Of a stretch of DNA of 64,000 nt, positions 1 through 8,808 are shown one piece after another. Below the pieces are notes generated by a model that saw only the letters and a list, made by a program, of their open reading frames with translations, searched no databases and was not told where the DNA came from. Made by a program: the position numbers and the translations under genes. Source of the stretch: Bacillus salipaludis (GTDB taxonomy: Bacteria; Bacillota; Bacilli; Bacillales_B; DSM-18226); contig NZ_SMYO01000005.1 in NCBI RefSeq assembly GCF_004358205.1, forward strand, positions 425,261 through 489,260, given 5' to 3'. The stretch's first letter is position 1. Every line of letters starts with the position of its first letter.

Positions 1-2
1 CG

Positions 3-764
3 TATACCGTTTCGGATGTTGTGGGAAATACCACGTCAGCAACAAGTCATTTAACTATCGTTGACGCTATAAAACCTGTGATAACAGGCGCAACTAATAA
101 AACGATAAATATTAACTCTTCCTTCGATTCAAGATATAAGGTTTCTGCGACGGATAATGCCGAGGGTAATTTGACTAAAGCCATAAAAATCACAGGAAGT
201 GTAAATACAAAGAAAAAAGGTGTCTATACCCTAACCTACTCGGTGGCGGATAGTTCAGGTAATAAAACGGCGGTTGTAAGGAAAATAACGGTCATAGATA
301 ATGTTAAACCGGTTATTTCAGGAACAGGTAATAAAACGATTAAATTAAATTCGTCTTTTAATCCTAAAACAGGTGTAACCGCTAAGGATAACTCGGACGG
401 GAGTTTAACAAATAAAATAAAAATTACAGGAAGTGTAAATACAAAGAAAAAAGGTGTTTATACCCTAACTTACTCAGTAGTGGATGGTTCAGGTAATAAA
501 ACAGTGGTCGTAAGGAAAATAACGGTAGATAATGTTAAACCCGTTATTAAGGGAGCCGCCAATAAAACGATTAAATTAAAAACACATTTTAATCCTAAAA
601 CGGGTGTAACCGCAAAGGATAACCTAGACGGAAATGTAACAAGTAAAATAAAAATCACAGGAACGGTTAATATAAAGAAAAAAGGCGTATATAAGTTGTA
701 CTACACTGTGTCAGATTCATCAGGCAATAAAACGGTGGTAACGCGAAAAATAACCGTTAAATGA
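3..764 (+). CDS. Ig-like repeat (DUF5011-type) surface protein, 3' end only
   Basis: The reading frame is already open at the window edge, where the codons read YTVSDVVGN, the end of an earlier copy of the repeat, so the 5' part is missing. Three further units begin with KPVI at nt 72, 306 and 537 (unit lengths about 234, 231 and 228 nt). Each has the pattern KPVI..G..NKTI, a central DN..G..T..I.ITG, and YTLTYSV.DSSGNKT...R.ITV. This is the bacterial Ig-like DUF5011 pattern, usually found in exported or wall-associated proteins. No sorting signal or membrane helix follows the last unit. The units are close to identical at DNA level, which suggests recent duplication. The function of the full protein cannot be told. 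Confidence 0.8.
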   Translation, partial: YTVSDVVGNTTSATSHLTIVDAIKPVITGATNKTININSSFDSRYKVSATDNAEGNLTKAIKITGSVNTKKKGVYTLTYSVADSSGNKTAVVRKITVIDNVKPVISGTGNKTIKLNSSFNPKTGVTAKDNSDGSLTNKIKITGSVNTKKKGVYTLTYSVVDGSGNKTVVVRKITVDNVKPVIKGAANKTIKLKTHFNPKTGVTAKDNLDGNVTSKIKITGTVNIKKKGVYKLYYTVSDSSGNKTVVTRKITVK

Positions 765-776
765 TATGATTAAAAG

Positions 777-824
777 AAAAGGTCTGGTATATTTCGAACA
801 TCATTCGAAAAAGCTAGACCTTTT
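777..824 (+). terminator. Rho-independent terminator after the Ig-repeat gene
   Basis: AAAAGGTCT pairs with AGACCTTTT. The loop contains a second small dyad (TTCGAA...TTCGAA). The stem starts 13 nt after the stop codon. Confidence 0.8.
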
Positions 825-949
825 CAATTATACTATTTTGTAACTTATTAAAAAGAAAATCTTGAACTAACTGACAAGGTACAAGTTTAATATTGCTTTT
901 GTTGTTTGCGATTTCTTACCGCTTATAAAGAGTATAAGGAGTCAATAAA

Positions 950-1270
950 ATGTTTATAAGAACATATATTCAAGCCAAGACGAGAACAGAAGCAGCAAAC
1001 CATTTAAAAAATTTATTAGTTTTGGCAGAAGCATTAAATCTAAAATTGACAATAACAAATTTTGAACCGTACTGGAAATTTGATGATAGCTTTCAAATTG
1101 AAATTAGCGGGACAAATCCAACAGATGAACAATTAAGTAAGTTTCTAGAAGGTATTGCATCAATATGGAGTAGGTTTCCAGACAGCTATTTAGCAACTAA
1201 AGAACTCGAAGGCTGTATCATATTTATTGAGAACATTGAGTTTATTGAAATATTCGAAGGCGATTTCTAA
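950..1270 (+). CDS. Small hypothetical protein, 106 aa
   Basis: The start is supported by AAGGAG at the expected distance before the ATG at 950. The product is soluble and acidic, has no signal peptide or membrane helix, and begins MFIRTYIQAKTRTEA. I do not recognise the family. It stands alone, followed by a family A terminator, and resembles the size class of the immunity-type genes further right, but that is only context. Confidence 0.7.
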   Translation: MFIRTYIQAKTRTEAANHLKNLLVLAEALNLKLTITNFEPYWKFDDSFQIEISGTNPTDEQLSKFLEGIASIWSRFPDSYLATKELEGCIIFIENIEFIEIFEGDF

Positions 1271-1310
1271 TTTCAAAATTAAGTTGTGATATATTGTACT
1301 AAAGCGGGAT

Positions 1311-1337
1311 GCGTTTCTGTAAAAAGGAACGCTTTTT
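1311..1337 (+). terminator. Repeated terminator, family A, copy 1
   Basis: GCGTTTC pairs with GGAACGC over 7 bp (one G-T), followed by a T run. The same stem recurs five more times between 51.0 and 54.4 kb. Confidence 0.8.
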
Positions 1338-1434
1338 AATTTTCACATGGTTATTTTAATATCTATGTTAAAAATGCAGTATCTAGCAAATAAAATATTT
1401 TTACAATTATTAATGGGTGAGTTGGTGTAATAGT

Positions 1435-2033
1435 ATGTATGATTTGATACATTGAAATAAATTAAAAGAGTTTTTAAATGAAATTGTTACTCCCTATCTT
1501 TCCCCGTTAGGTTTAAAATGGCGGGGGGACTATTATTGGAGTGGTGAAAATAATAAGTCCATTCGAAAAGTATTTAGTTATACCCACTCAAAGGAGGTAT
1601 AGGAATCTTTTCATATGGGTTTTGTCTAGATTTCATTCCTCTTCCTTCTGGAAGTAAACTTAAATACTTCCGGACAGACAAGAGTGCAAGAGAACATATA
1701 TATTTTTTTTGGAAAGATTCGATTTCACAGTGGACAAAAGATAATGTCAAGGATTTTATCACCAAAGCAATAAAGAACGAAATCAAATGTATCGAAGCTT
1801 GGTTTAGCAAAGTCAACTCACTTGAAGATATCCGAAAAATAGCAATTAAAAAAACAAAGGGAAATGATGTTTATTTTCGTTACCCTAGTCCGCTATATGT
1901 TCTAGCTTTTATTGAAGCAAAATTAGGTAATGTAGATAAGGGATTAGAATTGTTGGAAAAATACTTGTCTTGGTCACATGAAAAAGAGAATATCAAGGAG
2001 TTATTAATAAGTAAGCTAGTAAATATAAAATAA
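1435..2033 (+). pseudogene. Broken DUF4304-like gene
   Basis: From ATG 1435 the frame reads MYDLIH, stop, NKLKEFLNEIVTPYLSPLG..., a second stop (TAG) after SYTHSKEV at about 1600, then MGFV and TAG. The rest of the protein continues in another frame as DFIPLPSGSKLKYFRTDKSA... to TAA 2033. One missing base near 1626 (MGFV for an expected MGFGLDF) explains the shift. The assembled product is about 199 residues and its N-terminal half resembles DUF4304 proteins. Two nonsense changes plus a frameshift make it a decayed gene. The family name is a moderate-confidence recollection. Confidence 0.7.
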
Positions 2034-2081
2034 TCTTGATTTAATTACTTTATTAATAAAATCGGAGGTGTATGTATTAAG

Positions 2082-2285
2082 GTGAAAACCTTTCTAGAAT
2101 TATTCTTTGAAAAAAGGAAAAAAACTAAAAAAGAGGTATTATTATTAATAATCGTTTTAGTTTACTTAATCTTAATTAGGTATTTTAAAGGATTCGATAC
2201 ATTGTGGTTATCGATTGTAGTTGGGATTGCAATATGTATATTTGGAATTTTTATATACAAAGATAGGAAAAAAAGTAATCTATAA
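2082..2285 (+). CDS. Two-helix small membrane protein, 67 aa
   Basis: A short basic N-terminus (FEKRKKTKKE) precedes two hydrophobic stretches at about residues 19-36 and 42-60, with a lysine-rich C-terminal tail. GGAGG at 2064-2068 is 13 nt before GTG 2082 but only 7 nt before an in-frame ATT at 2076, so the true start may be ATT 2076. Function unknown. The next gene follows after about 60 nt on the same strand. Confidence 0.6.
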   Translation: MKTFLELFFEKRKKTKKEVLLLIIVLVYLILIRYFKGFDTLWLSIVVGIAICIFGIFIYKDRKKSNL

Positions 2286-2345
2286 TTGCTTCACCCTAAT
2301 TTTCATATTCAACAACTGGTCTTATTATTTATTTGGGGGACAAAA

Positions 2346-3191
2346 ATGAACAATATAAAAGCTAAACATTATATTAACGTTGAACATATAGCTGGTCCAC
2401 AGAATGACTTTAGAATTAGTATTGATTTTGCTGGAAATCTAATTTTATTAACTGAAAAAGAAGTACAAAAAAAGTATTTACATAAGATATATCACATGGT
2501 GAATGGAAAAATAAATAAAATCGAACTTCCTTCGGTATCGGAAGCATTTGACTTTGCTCAACCTCTTGAAGAGAATTGGTTATTGGTTAGTGCAAGAACC
2601 GACGAGGAAGAGGGATATTTAAGGAATGCAACTTTATTTGATGTGCAAGGAAATATATTGAAAACCTTCACCTTTGATGATGCAATTCAAGATGTGCAAA
2701 CGACAAAGAATTCTGAGATATGGGTAAGTTATTTCGATGAAAATATGGATTCAGGTTTAAGGTGTTTTGATAAAGACGGACTTCAAACATTTGATTACAT
2801 CGATTTTGTAATACAAACGGGAAGAAAGATTCCTTTCATAGACGATTGTTATGCTTTAAATGTAACTTCAGAAAGCGCCAATATTTATTATTATTCTGAC
2901 TTTCCGCTTGTAAAAATAAATAAGTCGGGCTATGAGATTTTTCGTAAGATTCCAATTAAAGGAAGTCATGCGTTTGCTATCCTTAATGATGTTGTTTTAT
3001 TTAGTCATGGTTATGACGGTAGTGCAGTGGTGTACTTGTATTCTTTGAGGGATAAGAAAAGAAAAACTTTGCATACAGTTAATCAGAATGGAGAAGAACT
3101 GAAATATGATTATGCTGTTGGCAGAGGAAGCAAATTATTCTTAATAAAGGATAAGGATGTTTACTTAATAGATTTGGAAGTGTCCACTTAA
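2346..3191 (+). CDS. Hypothetical protein, beta-propeller-like, 281 aa
   Basis: I place the start at ATG 2346 because GGGGGAC lies just upstream; an in-frame TTG at 2286 has no ribosome-binding site. The protein has no signal peptide. Its repeated short strand patterns (DFAGNLILLTEKE, FDVQGNILKTFTFD, RCFDKDGLQTFDY, VYLYSLRDKKRKTL, KLFLIKDKDVYLIDL) suggest a beta-propeller. No catalytic motif was recognised. It may form an operon with the small membrane protein upstream. Confidence 0.65.
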   Translation: MNNIKAKHYINVEHIAGPQNDFRISIDFAGNLILLTEKEVQKKYLHKIYHMVNGKINKIELPSVSEAFDFAQPLEENWLLVSARTDEEEGYLRNATLFDVQGNILKTFTFDDAIQDVQTTKNSEIWVSYFDENMDSGLRCFDKDGLQTFDYIDFVIQTGRKIPFIDDCYALNVTSESANIYYYSDFPLVKINKSGYEIFRKIPIKGSHAFAILNDVVLFSHGYDGSAVVYLYSLRDKKRKTLHTVNQNGEELKYDYAVGRGSKLFLIKDKDVYLIDLEVST

Positions 3192-3870
3192 CGGTAATTT
3201 TGGCTTTTAAGAACAACAAATCCCTGTAAATAAAATGCTTTATAAATAGAATTAAAAAAGGTGTGTGCAATTTTAAGTAAGGGGTTCTCCTTTGGGAAAG
3301 AAAAGCAAAGATTAAACATCCAATTGACAGAACAAATAATAAAATTTTGGTCTGTCTTTTTTATTGTTATATCAAGGGGGGTATTGAAAGTGTAATTAGA
3401 ACGGCAGAAAATTAACACATAAAAACTTTGGTTGATTTTTAATTATATTGAATGGGATTTTTGTTCCTTTACTTAATACTTCAGAAATAGAAAAGTTTTT
3501 AGAAGGGTATTTTCCTTCTGTTTCTTAGTTGAACAAGCACCTCTTTTAATGCACTATGTGTTCGTATTTTTGTTAAGCATATTTATATTTTCGTCATTAA
3601 TTTTAAATTGAAGCGTCAATAACACTACCAACCTTAATAAAAATATCTTTACATCTCACACCAAAAATGTTTTATTGCCTAGATACATTTGCGAAAATGC
3701 ACATAAAATATTGAGTAAAAAAATATCGTCCGTTTTCCTTAACCATCCTTTTTATAGGATGGTTTTATATTAATTTTTAATTTGTTTAAAGTTGGAAAAT
3801 CCTAATACATAAGTTTATAAATATTCCGCATACTACTTTAGATATCAATTTTTTAGAAAAGAGGTCTAAA
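3192..3870. other. Gene-free stretch with two terminators and a gene remnant
   Basis: Two hairpins with T runs are visible: GACAGA...TCTGTC at 3326-3362 and AACCATCC...GGATGGTT at 3741-3767. The frame ending at 3528 reads ...LLNTSEIEKFLEGYFPSVS with no start or ribosome-binding site, and looks like the 3' remnant of a lost gene. Nothing else was identified. Confidence 0.5.
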
Positions 3871-4077
3871 ATGACAGTAGGAAAAGATGTTCAAACCGCT
3901 TTAGCAAGTTTAAAAAGTGCTCAAGCCAGCTTTGAAACCTTTGCTTTAGCAACTGATAATCAAAATGCAAAGCAACTTTATCAACAGGCTGCCCAACAAA
4001 CAAAAACAGTTCTTGATAGTCTTGAACCACGTCTTCAAGAAATTCAATCTGAAGAACCACAGTACAATCAACAATAA
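3871..4077 (+). CDS. DUF1657 family protein
   Basis: The product of 68 residues begins MTVGKDVQTALASLKSAQAS and contains ATDNQNAKQLYQQAAQQTK and LEPRLQEI, the pattern of the DUF1657 family of spore formers. These proteins are often encoded beside spoVA-type or DUF421 genes, but none is present here. The ATG is preceded by AAAGAGG. It is followed by two hairpins (AAAGGAGG/CCTCCTTT near 4120 and ACTCA/TGAGT with a T run). The molecular role is unknown. Confidence 0.8.
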   Translation: MTVGKDVQTALASLKSAQASFETFALATDNQNAKQLYQQAAQQTKTVLDSLEPRLQEIQSEEPQYNQQ

Positions 4078-4147
4078 ATTTGTTCTAATTACCAAGGACC
4101 GGCATAAATTTCTCAAAGGAGGTGTGACCCTCCTCCTTTGCCTTTGA

Positions 4148-4178
4148 CTACTCAGTTAATTGAGTGGTTTTTTTATTT
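4148..4178 (+). terminator. Terminator after the DUF1657 gene
   Basis: ACTCA-GTTAAT-TGAGT followed by a run of T residues. Confidence 0.7.
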
Positions 4179-4316
4179 TTTTAAAGGTGAAAATACTTTA
4201 TTTCAAATTACATTTAAGGGAATGGTTTTTATTTCCTCATTTTCCGTTAAGCCGCCATTTAGTTGAATAAGAAAAAGGCTTTACTCTATTTTTAAAGTAA
4301 AGCACTTCAGAATCGA

Positions 4317-4529
4317 TTATTGAAATATGAAATAAATTAACCCAGAAATTACTAAAGAAATTATTCCTACGAAACCAGATATTAATGCTATTTTCGTTCT
4401 GGAATTTCTGTCTTCTGGGGTTTCTGAATAAAAATTTCCTCTTTGACGGTCTCCATCAACCCAAGCCCCGATAAAAACACCTGAAATAATAATACCTACT
4501 ATCCCTACAATTAGAAAAAACTGAAACAA
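4317..4529 (-). CDS. Small membrane protein, DUF5316-like, 70 aa
   Basis: A hydrophobic helix at residues 3-22 and another at about 48-68 flank a polar segment with SETPEDRNSR. The pattern SGVFIGAWVDGDRQRGNFYSET resembles DUF5316 proteins of Bacillus. The start is TTG at 4529, with AAGGGGG about 8 nt upstream. Function unknown. Confidence 0.6.
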   Translation of the reverse strand: MFQFFLIVGIVGIIISGVFIGAWVDGDRQRGNFYSETPEDRNSRTKIALISGFVGIISLVISGLIYFIFQ

Positions 4530-5166
4530 TAAAATACCCCCTTTTTCACCGCCTTATCAATACATACGCATTAAGGGTATCTTTTTTACATATTAGTTTT
4601 CCTTTTTCAACTATTCTGCCCAATATATACTGTATGATTTTTGACCGTATCCATTGTAAATAATGAAAAAAAACAGCCACTTTTCTAACTTTGCTTACTA
4701 AATATATTCAGTAAGTAAATATAGTTTTCAACGTAAATGCTTATTTATGAATACATATAAACTAAGATAAAGGGTGCATCACATCAATGTTTTTTTGCTG
4801 ATACTGTATATATCTGCCAGTTAGTGCAGCAAGCATAACTTCACAAATATACTGCCAAAACATACATTAATTTAATTTCAGAAACAGCAAATGAGGGTCT
4901 ACCTGATTAACCAAGGCAATCATTTATGCCTCTTGTAAAAATTTACGTTTCAATCTGGAAAAAGTTTCCTAATTATTCAAGCAAAATCTGTGTCATCTCT
5001 TTCAAGCGGTCACAACAGGACGTTGCTGCATCCTTTATAAAATTATTGCTAAGTATGTACTTAAACTAAAGGTTACGTTTGTATAATAACAAAGAGAAAT
5101 CTTTTTTCTTTTGGAACCTTAAAAAAATTCCCCTTAGTGGTTGCATTAAGGGGAATTTTTTTATTA
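4530..5166. other. AT-rich gene-free stretch
   Basis: No convincing coding frame was found on either strand. The only clear element is a strong bidirectional hairpin at 5123-5161 (TTCCCCTTA with TAAGGGGAA, flanked by A and T runs), which ends the minus-strand gene to its right. Confidence 0.5.
5123..5161. terminator. Bidirectional terminator
   Basis: TTCCCCTTA...TAAGGGGAA, with an A run before and a T run after. It sits directly downstream of the minus-strand gene at 5167-5637. Confidence 0.8.
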
Positions 5167-5637
5167 TCACTTATACAATGGAATTTCTTTTATAATGTTC
5201 ACACCGTCTAATATAAGTAATGTGGAGTCAAAAGCTAATTTCTTAACCTCTTTAAGATTCGCGCCTTTTTTTATTTTATACTCTAAGTGAAAAGAGCCTT
5301 CCGTTCCTGGTTCAATACTACCAGTAGCACCACTGCCCATTGGAAGCATTTTGAAAAACTTGCTATCTTCAACCATTTCCATTTTAGATGCCAATTTCTT
5401 GTTTGGTCTAACTACCAACTCTATCCCATAATAATGCTGACCAGGATAATCAAATTCGCTTTTTAATGGTGTTGTACCTGAATTCTTTAATTTAATGTCG
5501 TAACGTAGAACATTTTCAGCCTTAATAATAGTAGTTTCGATATTAGATATGTTTATCAGTTCTGTTTTATCGAAACCAGTTAGGAAGAAGAATGTAAAAG
5601 TCGAGAATAGCAATAATAACCTTTTAATGAACTTCAA
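5167..5637 (-). CDS. Exported hypothetical protein with an Ig-like fold pattern, 156 aa
   Basis: MKFIKRLLLLFSTFTFFFLTG forms a signal peptide or membrane anchor. The remainder has the alternating strand pattern of a small Ig-like domain (YDIKLKNSGTTPL, IEPGTEGSFHLEYKI). Its layout matches the lipoprotein at 55065-55634 (strands, a KNxG turn, an exposed xGxIxPG/N loop, C-terminal LLILDG), but here no clear lipobox cysteine is present. Function unknown. Confidence 0.65.
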   Translation of the reverse strand: MKFIKRLLLLFSTFTFFFLTGFDKTELINISNIETTIIKAENVLRYDIKLKNSGTTPLKSEFDYPGQHYYGIELVVRPNKKLASKMEMVEDSKFFKMLPMGSGATGSIEPGTEGSFHLEYKIKKGANLKEVKKLAFDSTLLILDGVNIIKEIPLYK

Positions 5638-5861
5638 CCCCCTTATATATTTATTTTCCCTTTTTAGTATTAACGTTACTGAATAGACTATTCAAATATT
5701 TGTTCCTTTCCTTAAAGAACTAAATATATATCAAGAAGCCTTTTATTATTTACTAAATGGCAAAAAAATTAATTGATACATATCATGCTTGTCTTTTAAT
5801 TGCATATATTTAGTAAAAATAACATTTTTAAGTGTTGTTTATTTAGGAATATATCCAAGGA

Positions 5862-6209
5862 GTGGTATTCATAAGGAACTTAGAATTATTAGAAGATGTC
5901 GAATTTAGGAGTTTTATAGTTCAGGAATGTAATAATTATTACAGAAATGTTGAAAATTATAAGGAACTTGCAAAAACAAATTTTGTAAGAATTATTGCTT
6001 TATCTCAGTATGGAAAAGTGCATGAACTTTCTCTTTATGCTGCAATTAAGAGAGAATTCAAAGAAATAAAATTTTATGAGGAGGTTGTAAAGGAATATCC
6101 GATTATCCAGGAGTGGTCAATTCGGTACAGATTGAACCCAAAAACAATCATATTAGCAGTCCTTACTTCAATTTTGTATGAAGGCTGGATAATCCATAAG
6201 GTAAAATAA
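5862..6209 (+). CDS. Hypothetical protein, about 112-115 aa
   Basis: The body reads RNLELLEDVEFRSFIVQE and ends LAVLTSILYEGWIIHKVK, mainly helical. GTG 5862 overlaps its own AAGGAG ribosome-binding site, whereas an in-frame ATA at 5871 lies 8 nt behind it, so the real start may be ATA. An AGGAGA...TCTCCT terminator follows at 6218-6250. No known family was recognised. Confidence 0.55.
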   Translation: MVFIRNLELLEDVEFRSFIVQECNNYYRNVENYKELAKTNFVRIIALSQYGKVHELSLYAAIKREFKEIKFYEEVVKEYPIIQEWSIRYRLNPKTIILAVLTSILYEGWIIHKVK

Positions 6210-6217
6210 TAACATTT

Positions 6218-6250
6218 AGGAGATTGGCATGTAGCTGGTCTCCTTTTTGT
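6218..6250 (+). terminator. Terminator upstream of the recJ-like gene
   Basis: AGGAGA pairs with TCTCCT and is followed by TTTTG. Confidence 0.6.
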
Positions 6251-6366
6251 TTTGATTTGATACATTCTATAAAATTTATTTTCTATGATTCTGTATAAAA
6301 TAATCATTTATTGGAAATTATGTTGATGGATATTTTAAAACCAAAGCTTTTAGAAAGGGAAGAAAC

Positions 6367-8028
6367 ATGAATTGGATAACAAAAGATGTTCCACTGGAAC
6401 TACATCCTGAAAAAAATCAAATTATCTATTTTTCAAGAAGCTTTAATTTCCATCCTTTATTAATTCAATATTTGTATTCGCATGGTATCAAAGGTTTTGA
6501 GGGATTATATGATTTTTTCTATCCATCCTATGGTAATCTGCATAATCCTTTTCTGTTAAAGGACATGAAAAAAGCAGTTGATAGAATCCATAATGCCATC
6601 AATAACCAGGAGCGAATCTTAGTTTACGGGGATTATGATGCAGACGGCATTACGTCCACTTCAATTTTATTTAAATGTTTAAAAAAGTTTGGCGCAAATG
6701 CACACTATCGTCTTCCCACAAGAGCTGATGGATATGGAATTACACCTGAAGCAGTAAAGAAAGCAGCAGAAAAAAATACAGCTCTTATTATCACGGTTGA
6801 TAACGGCTCTGCGGCTCACGATGCTATGGATGAGGCCGCCCGAAGGGGAATCGATGTCATTGTTACTGACCATCACCTTATTTTGGGGAAGCATCCGAAG
6901 TGCTTTGCCTTTATAAATCCAAAAAGGGAGGACGAACTTTATCCGTTTACGGACCTTTGTGGAGCAGGTGTAGCATTCAAATTGGTTCATTCTCTTTATC
7001 TAGCAACCAATAAGAATTGGTCAAGAGACATTCAGGAATACATTGAATTAGTTACATTGGGAACGATTTGTGACCTTATGCCTTTGGCGGGTGAAAATCG
7101 TATTTTATGTTCTCTAGGCTTAAGAAAAATGAATTCATCTCCTTCTCCTGTCTTTAGGGAGATTTTTAATCAGCTTAAAGTATCAAGGGTAAATAGCGGA
7201 ACAATAGGATATCAACTTGGTCCCATTTTCAATGCATTAGGAAGGATTGATGACCCTAATGTTGCTGTGGAGGTTCTAGTGAGTGAATCGATTGATGAAG
7301 AGAGCATAAAACAACTTATTGAACTTAATAATAAACGGAAGTTTTTGACCCAAGTACAATTCGAAGACTGTGATGGGATTATTCATAAAAATTCCCTTCA
7401 TAATAATAATGTTATCATTGTTCATGGTGACTTTCATCATGGCATAATCGGGATTTTGGCATCGAAGATTCAGGAAAAATATAAAAAGCCCGCCATTGTT
7501 ATCTCACAAAACGGGACGGGTTCCTGCAGAGGAGTCAATGGAACTGATTTTTCTATAATTAATACATTAGAAAGATGCAAGAAGCATTTTAAAAAATATG
7601 GGGGGCATCAGGCAGCGGCTGGTTTTTCGATAGTACCGAATGAAACAGTTTTAGAAGAATTTCATAAAGATATACAAATGTCTGCCATGAAAGAAGGAAC
7701 TATCAATCCAGTAAAGCATTATTTTACAACCCTAACTCCTCAGATGTTTTCAGAACATTTATATCAGGATTTTCAAATATTGGAGCCGTTTGGTAATGGT
7801 TTTACCCAACCGATTTTCCTATCTGATGAATTGTTTATTCATGAAGTTCAAACGTTTGGAAATAACAACCTACATGCAAAGTGTATTGTTCCGAATGGAG
7901 AAAGTTTTTATTTGTTTAATAAAGGTGAACTTGCTAGCAAACTAAAGGGGATGAACTTCAAGTTTTTTTATTCATCTACACTAAGTCAGAGAAATGAATT
8001 TATCATTCATGGAATAAATAGAATTTGA
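6367..8028 (+). CDS. recJ: RecJ-type single-stranded DNA exonuclease
   Basis: The protein (553 aa) carries the DHH phosphoesterase signature in order: YGDYDADG (D89-G94), TVDNGS (144-148) and VTDHH (D168-H170). Later comes the DHHA1 motif GGHQAAAGF at about residue 411, then a C-terminal OB-like region. RecJ degrades single-stranded DNA 5' to 3' in recombination and mismatch repair. At 553 residues it is close to the short RecJ form and shorter than the main RecJ of Bacillus, and its accessory neighbourhood suggests a second, non-housekeeping copy. It sits alone between terminators. Confidence 0.85.
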   Translation: MNWITKDVPLELHPEKNQIIYFSRSFNFHPLLIQYLYSHGIKGFEGLYDFFYPSYGNLHNPFLLKDMKKAVDRIHNAINNQERILVYGDYDADGITSTSILFKCLKKFGANAHYRLPTRADGYGITPEAVKKAAEKNTALIITVDNGSAAHDAMDEAARRGIDVIVTDHHLILGKHPKCFAFINPKREDELYPFTDLCGAGVAFKLVHSLYLATNKNWSRDIQEYIELVTLGTICDLMPLAGENRILCSLGLRKMNSSPSPVFREIFNQLKVSRVNSGTIGYQLGPIFNALGRIDDPNVAVEVLVSESIDEESIKQLIELNNKRKFLTQVQFEDCDGIIHKNSLHNNNVIIVHGDFHHGIIGILASKIQEKYKKPAIVISQNGTGSCRGVNGTDFSIINTLERCKKHFKKYGGHQAAAGFSIVPNETVLEEFHKDIQMSAMKEGTINPVKHYFTTLTPQMFSEHLYQDFQILEPFGNGFTQPIFLSDELFIHEVQTFGNNNLHAKCIVPNGESFYLFNKGELASKLKGMNFKFFYSSTLSQRNEFIIHGINRI

Positions 8029-8082
8029 TTAACATTAATTTAAATTGCAAATTCAATTGGCAAATAATTGGAGATTTTATTG

Positions 8083-8109
8083 AGCATTGGTATCAACCAA
8101 TGCTTTTTT
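8083..8109 (+). terminator. Repeated terminator, family B, copy 1
   Basis: AGCATTGG-TATCAA-CCAATGCT followed by TTTTT. The same stem recurs at 52976 and 55023. Confidence 0.8.
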
Positions 8110-8330
8110 GTTCATTCTTAACTCTTTGTTATGTACTTTAAACTTTATACGTATTAAAAACTAATGGTAAACATGCACTAGACGCAAGGATTAAGGTCAG
8201 TATCAGTATTAACACTTCCTACCTATTTTCATTCTCTGTGGAGCAGCACTGATTTTGTGTTTCATGGATGGCTAACGAGGTAGGTTTGTTCGATAAGGTT
8301 GTTTATTATGGAAATACAACCAATATATGG

Positions 8331-8383
8331 TTGACATATTAAGATTACAAATGTAATATTATTTATAAGATTACATTTGTAAT
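8331..8383 (+). promoter_or_regulatory. blaI-type promoter with two operator palindromes
   Basis: TTGACA (8331-8336) and TAATAT (8354-8359) are separated by 17 bp. Operator 1, ATTACAAATGTAAT (8344-8357), covers the spacer and the -10 box. Operator 2, ATTACATTTGTAAT (8370-8383), is the exact reverse complement of operator 1 and lies just before the ribosome-binding site. TACA/TGTA dyads of this kind are the known targets of BlaI/MecI repressors, so autorepression is the expected control. Confidence 0.85.
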
Positions 8384-8397
8384 ATCGGAGGTATCTT

Positions 8398-8808
8398 ATG
8401 GAAAAATACATACCTAAAATATCTGAAGCTGAATTAGAAATTATGAAAGTTCTTTGGGAAAAGTCCCCTCAAACAGCGAATGAAGTAATTGAAAATCTTG
8501 AGTCAAAAATGGACTGGAAGCCAAAAACCATTAGAACACTTATTAACAGATTAGTACAAAAAGAAGCAGTGTCATATCATCAGAGGAATGGGAGAATGTA
8601 TGAATATTATCCTTTGGTCTCTCAAGATAGTTTTATACAAGTAGAAACAAAATCCTTGCTTAAACGTTTCTATGGGGCTTCGCTAAAACCATTACTTGTA
8701 AATTTTTTGAAAGAAGAAAAACTATCATCAGAAGATATTAGGGAACTCAAACGTATTCTTGATGAAAAGAACGAAGAGAATTTGAGGAAGGATATAAAAA
8801 ATGATTAA
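8398..8808 (+). CDS. blaI: BlaI/MecI/CopY family repressor
   Basis: This 136-residue winged-helix repressor has ISEAELEIMKVLWEKSPQTA and WKPKTIRTLINRLVQK, the two characteristic N-terminal segments of Penicillinase_R proteins. A C-terminal helical dimerisation region follows. The ATG at 8398 is preceded by CGGAGG. It overlaps the next gene by 8 nt, so the pair is probably translationally coupled. In this family the repressor is released when the partner M56 membrane peptidase is activated. The operators at 8344 and 8370 are its likely binding sites. Confidence 0.9.
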   Translation: MEKYIPKISEAELEIMKVLWEKSPQTANEVIENLESKMDWKPKTIRTLINRLVQKEAVSYHQRNGRMYEYYPLVSQDSFIQVETKSLLKRFYGASLKPLLVNFLKEEKLSSEDIRELKRILDEKNEENLRKDIKND

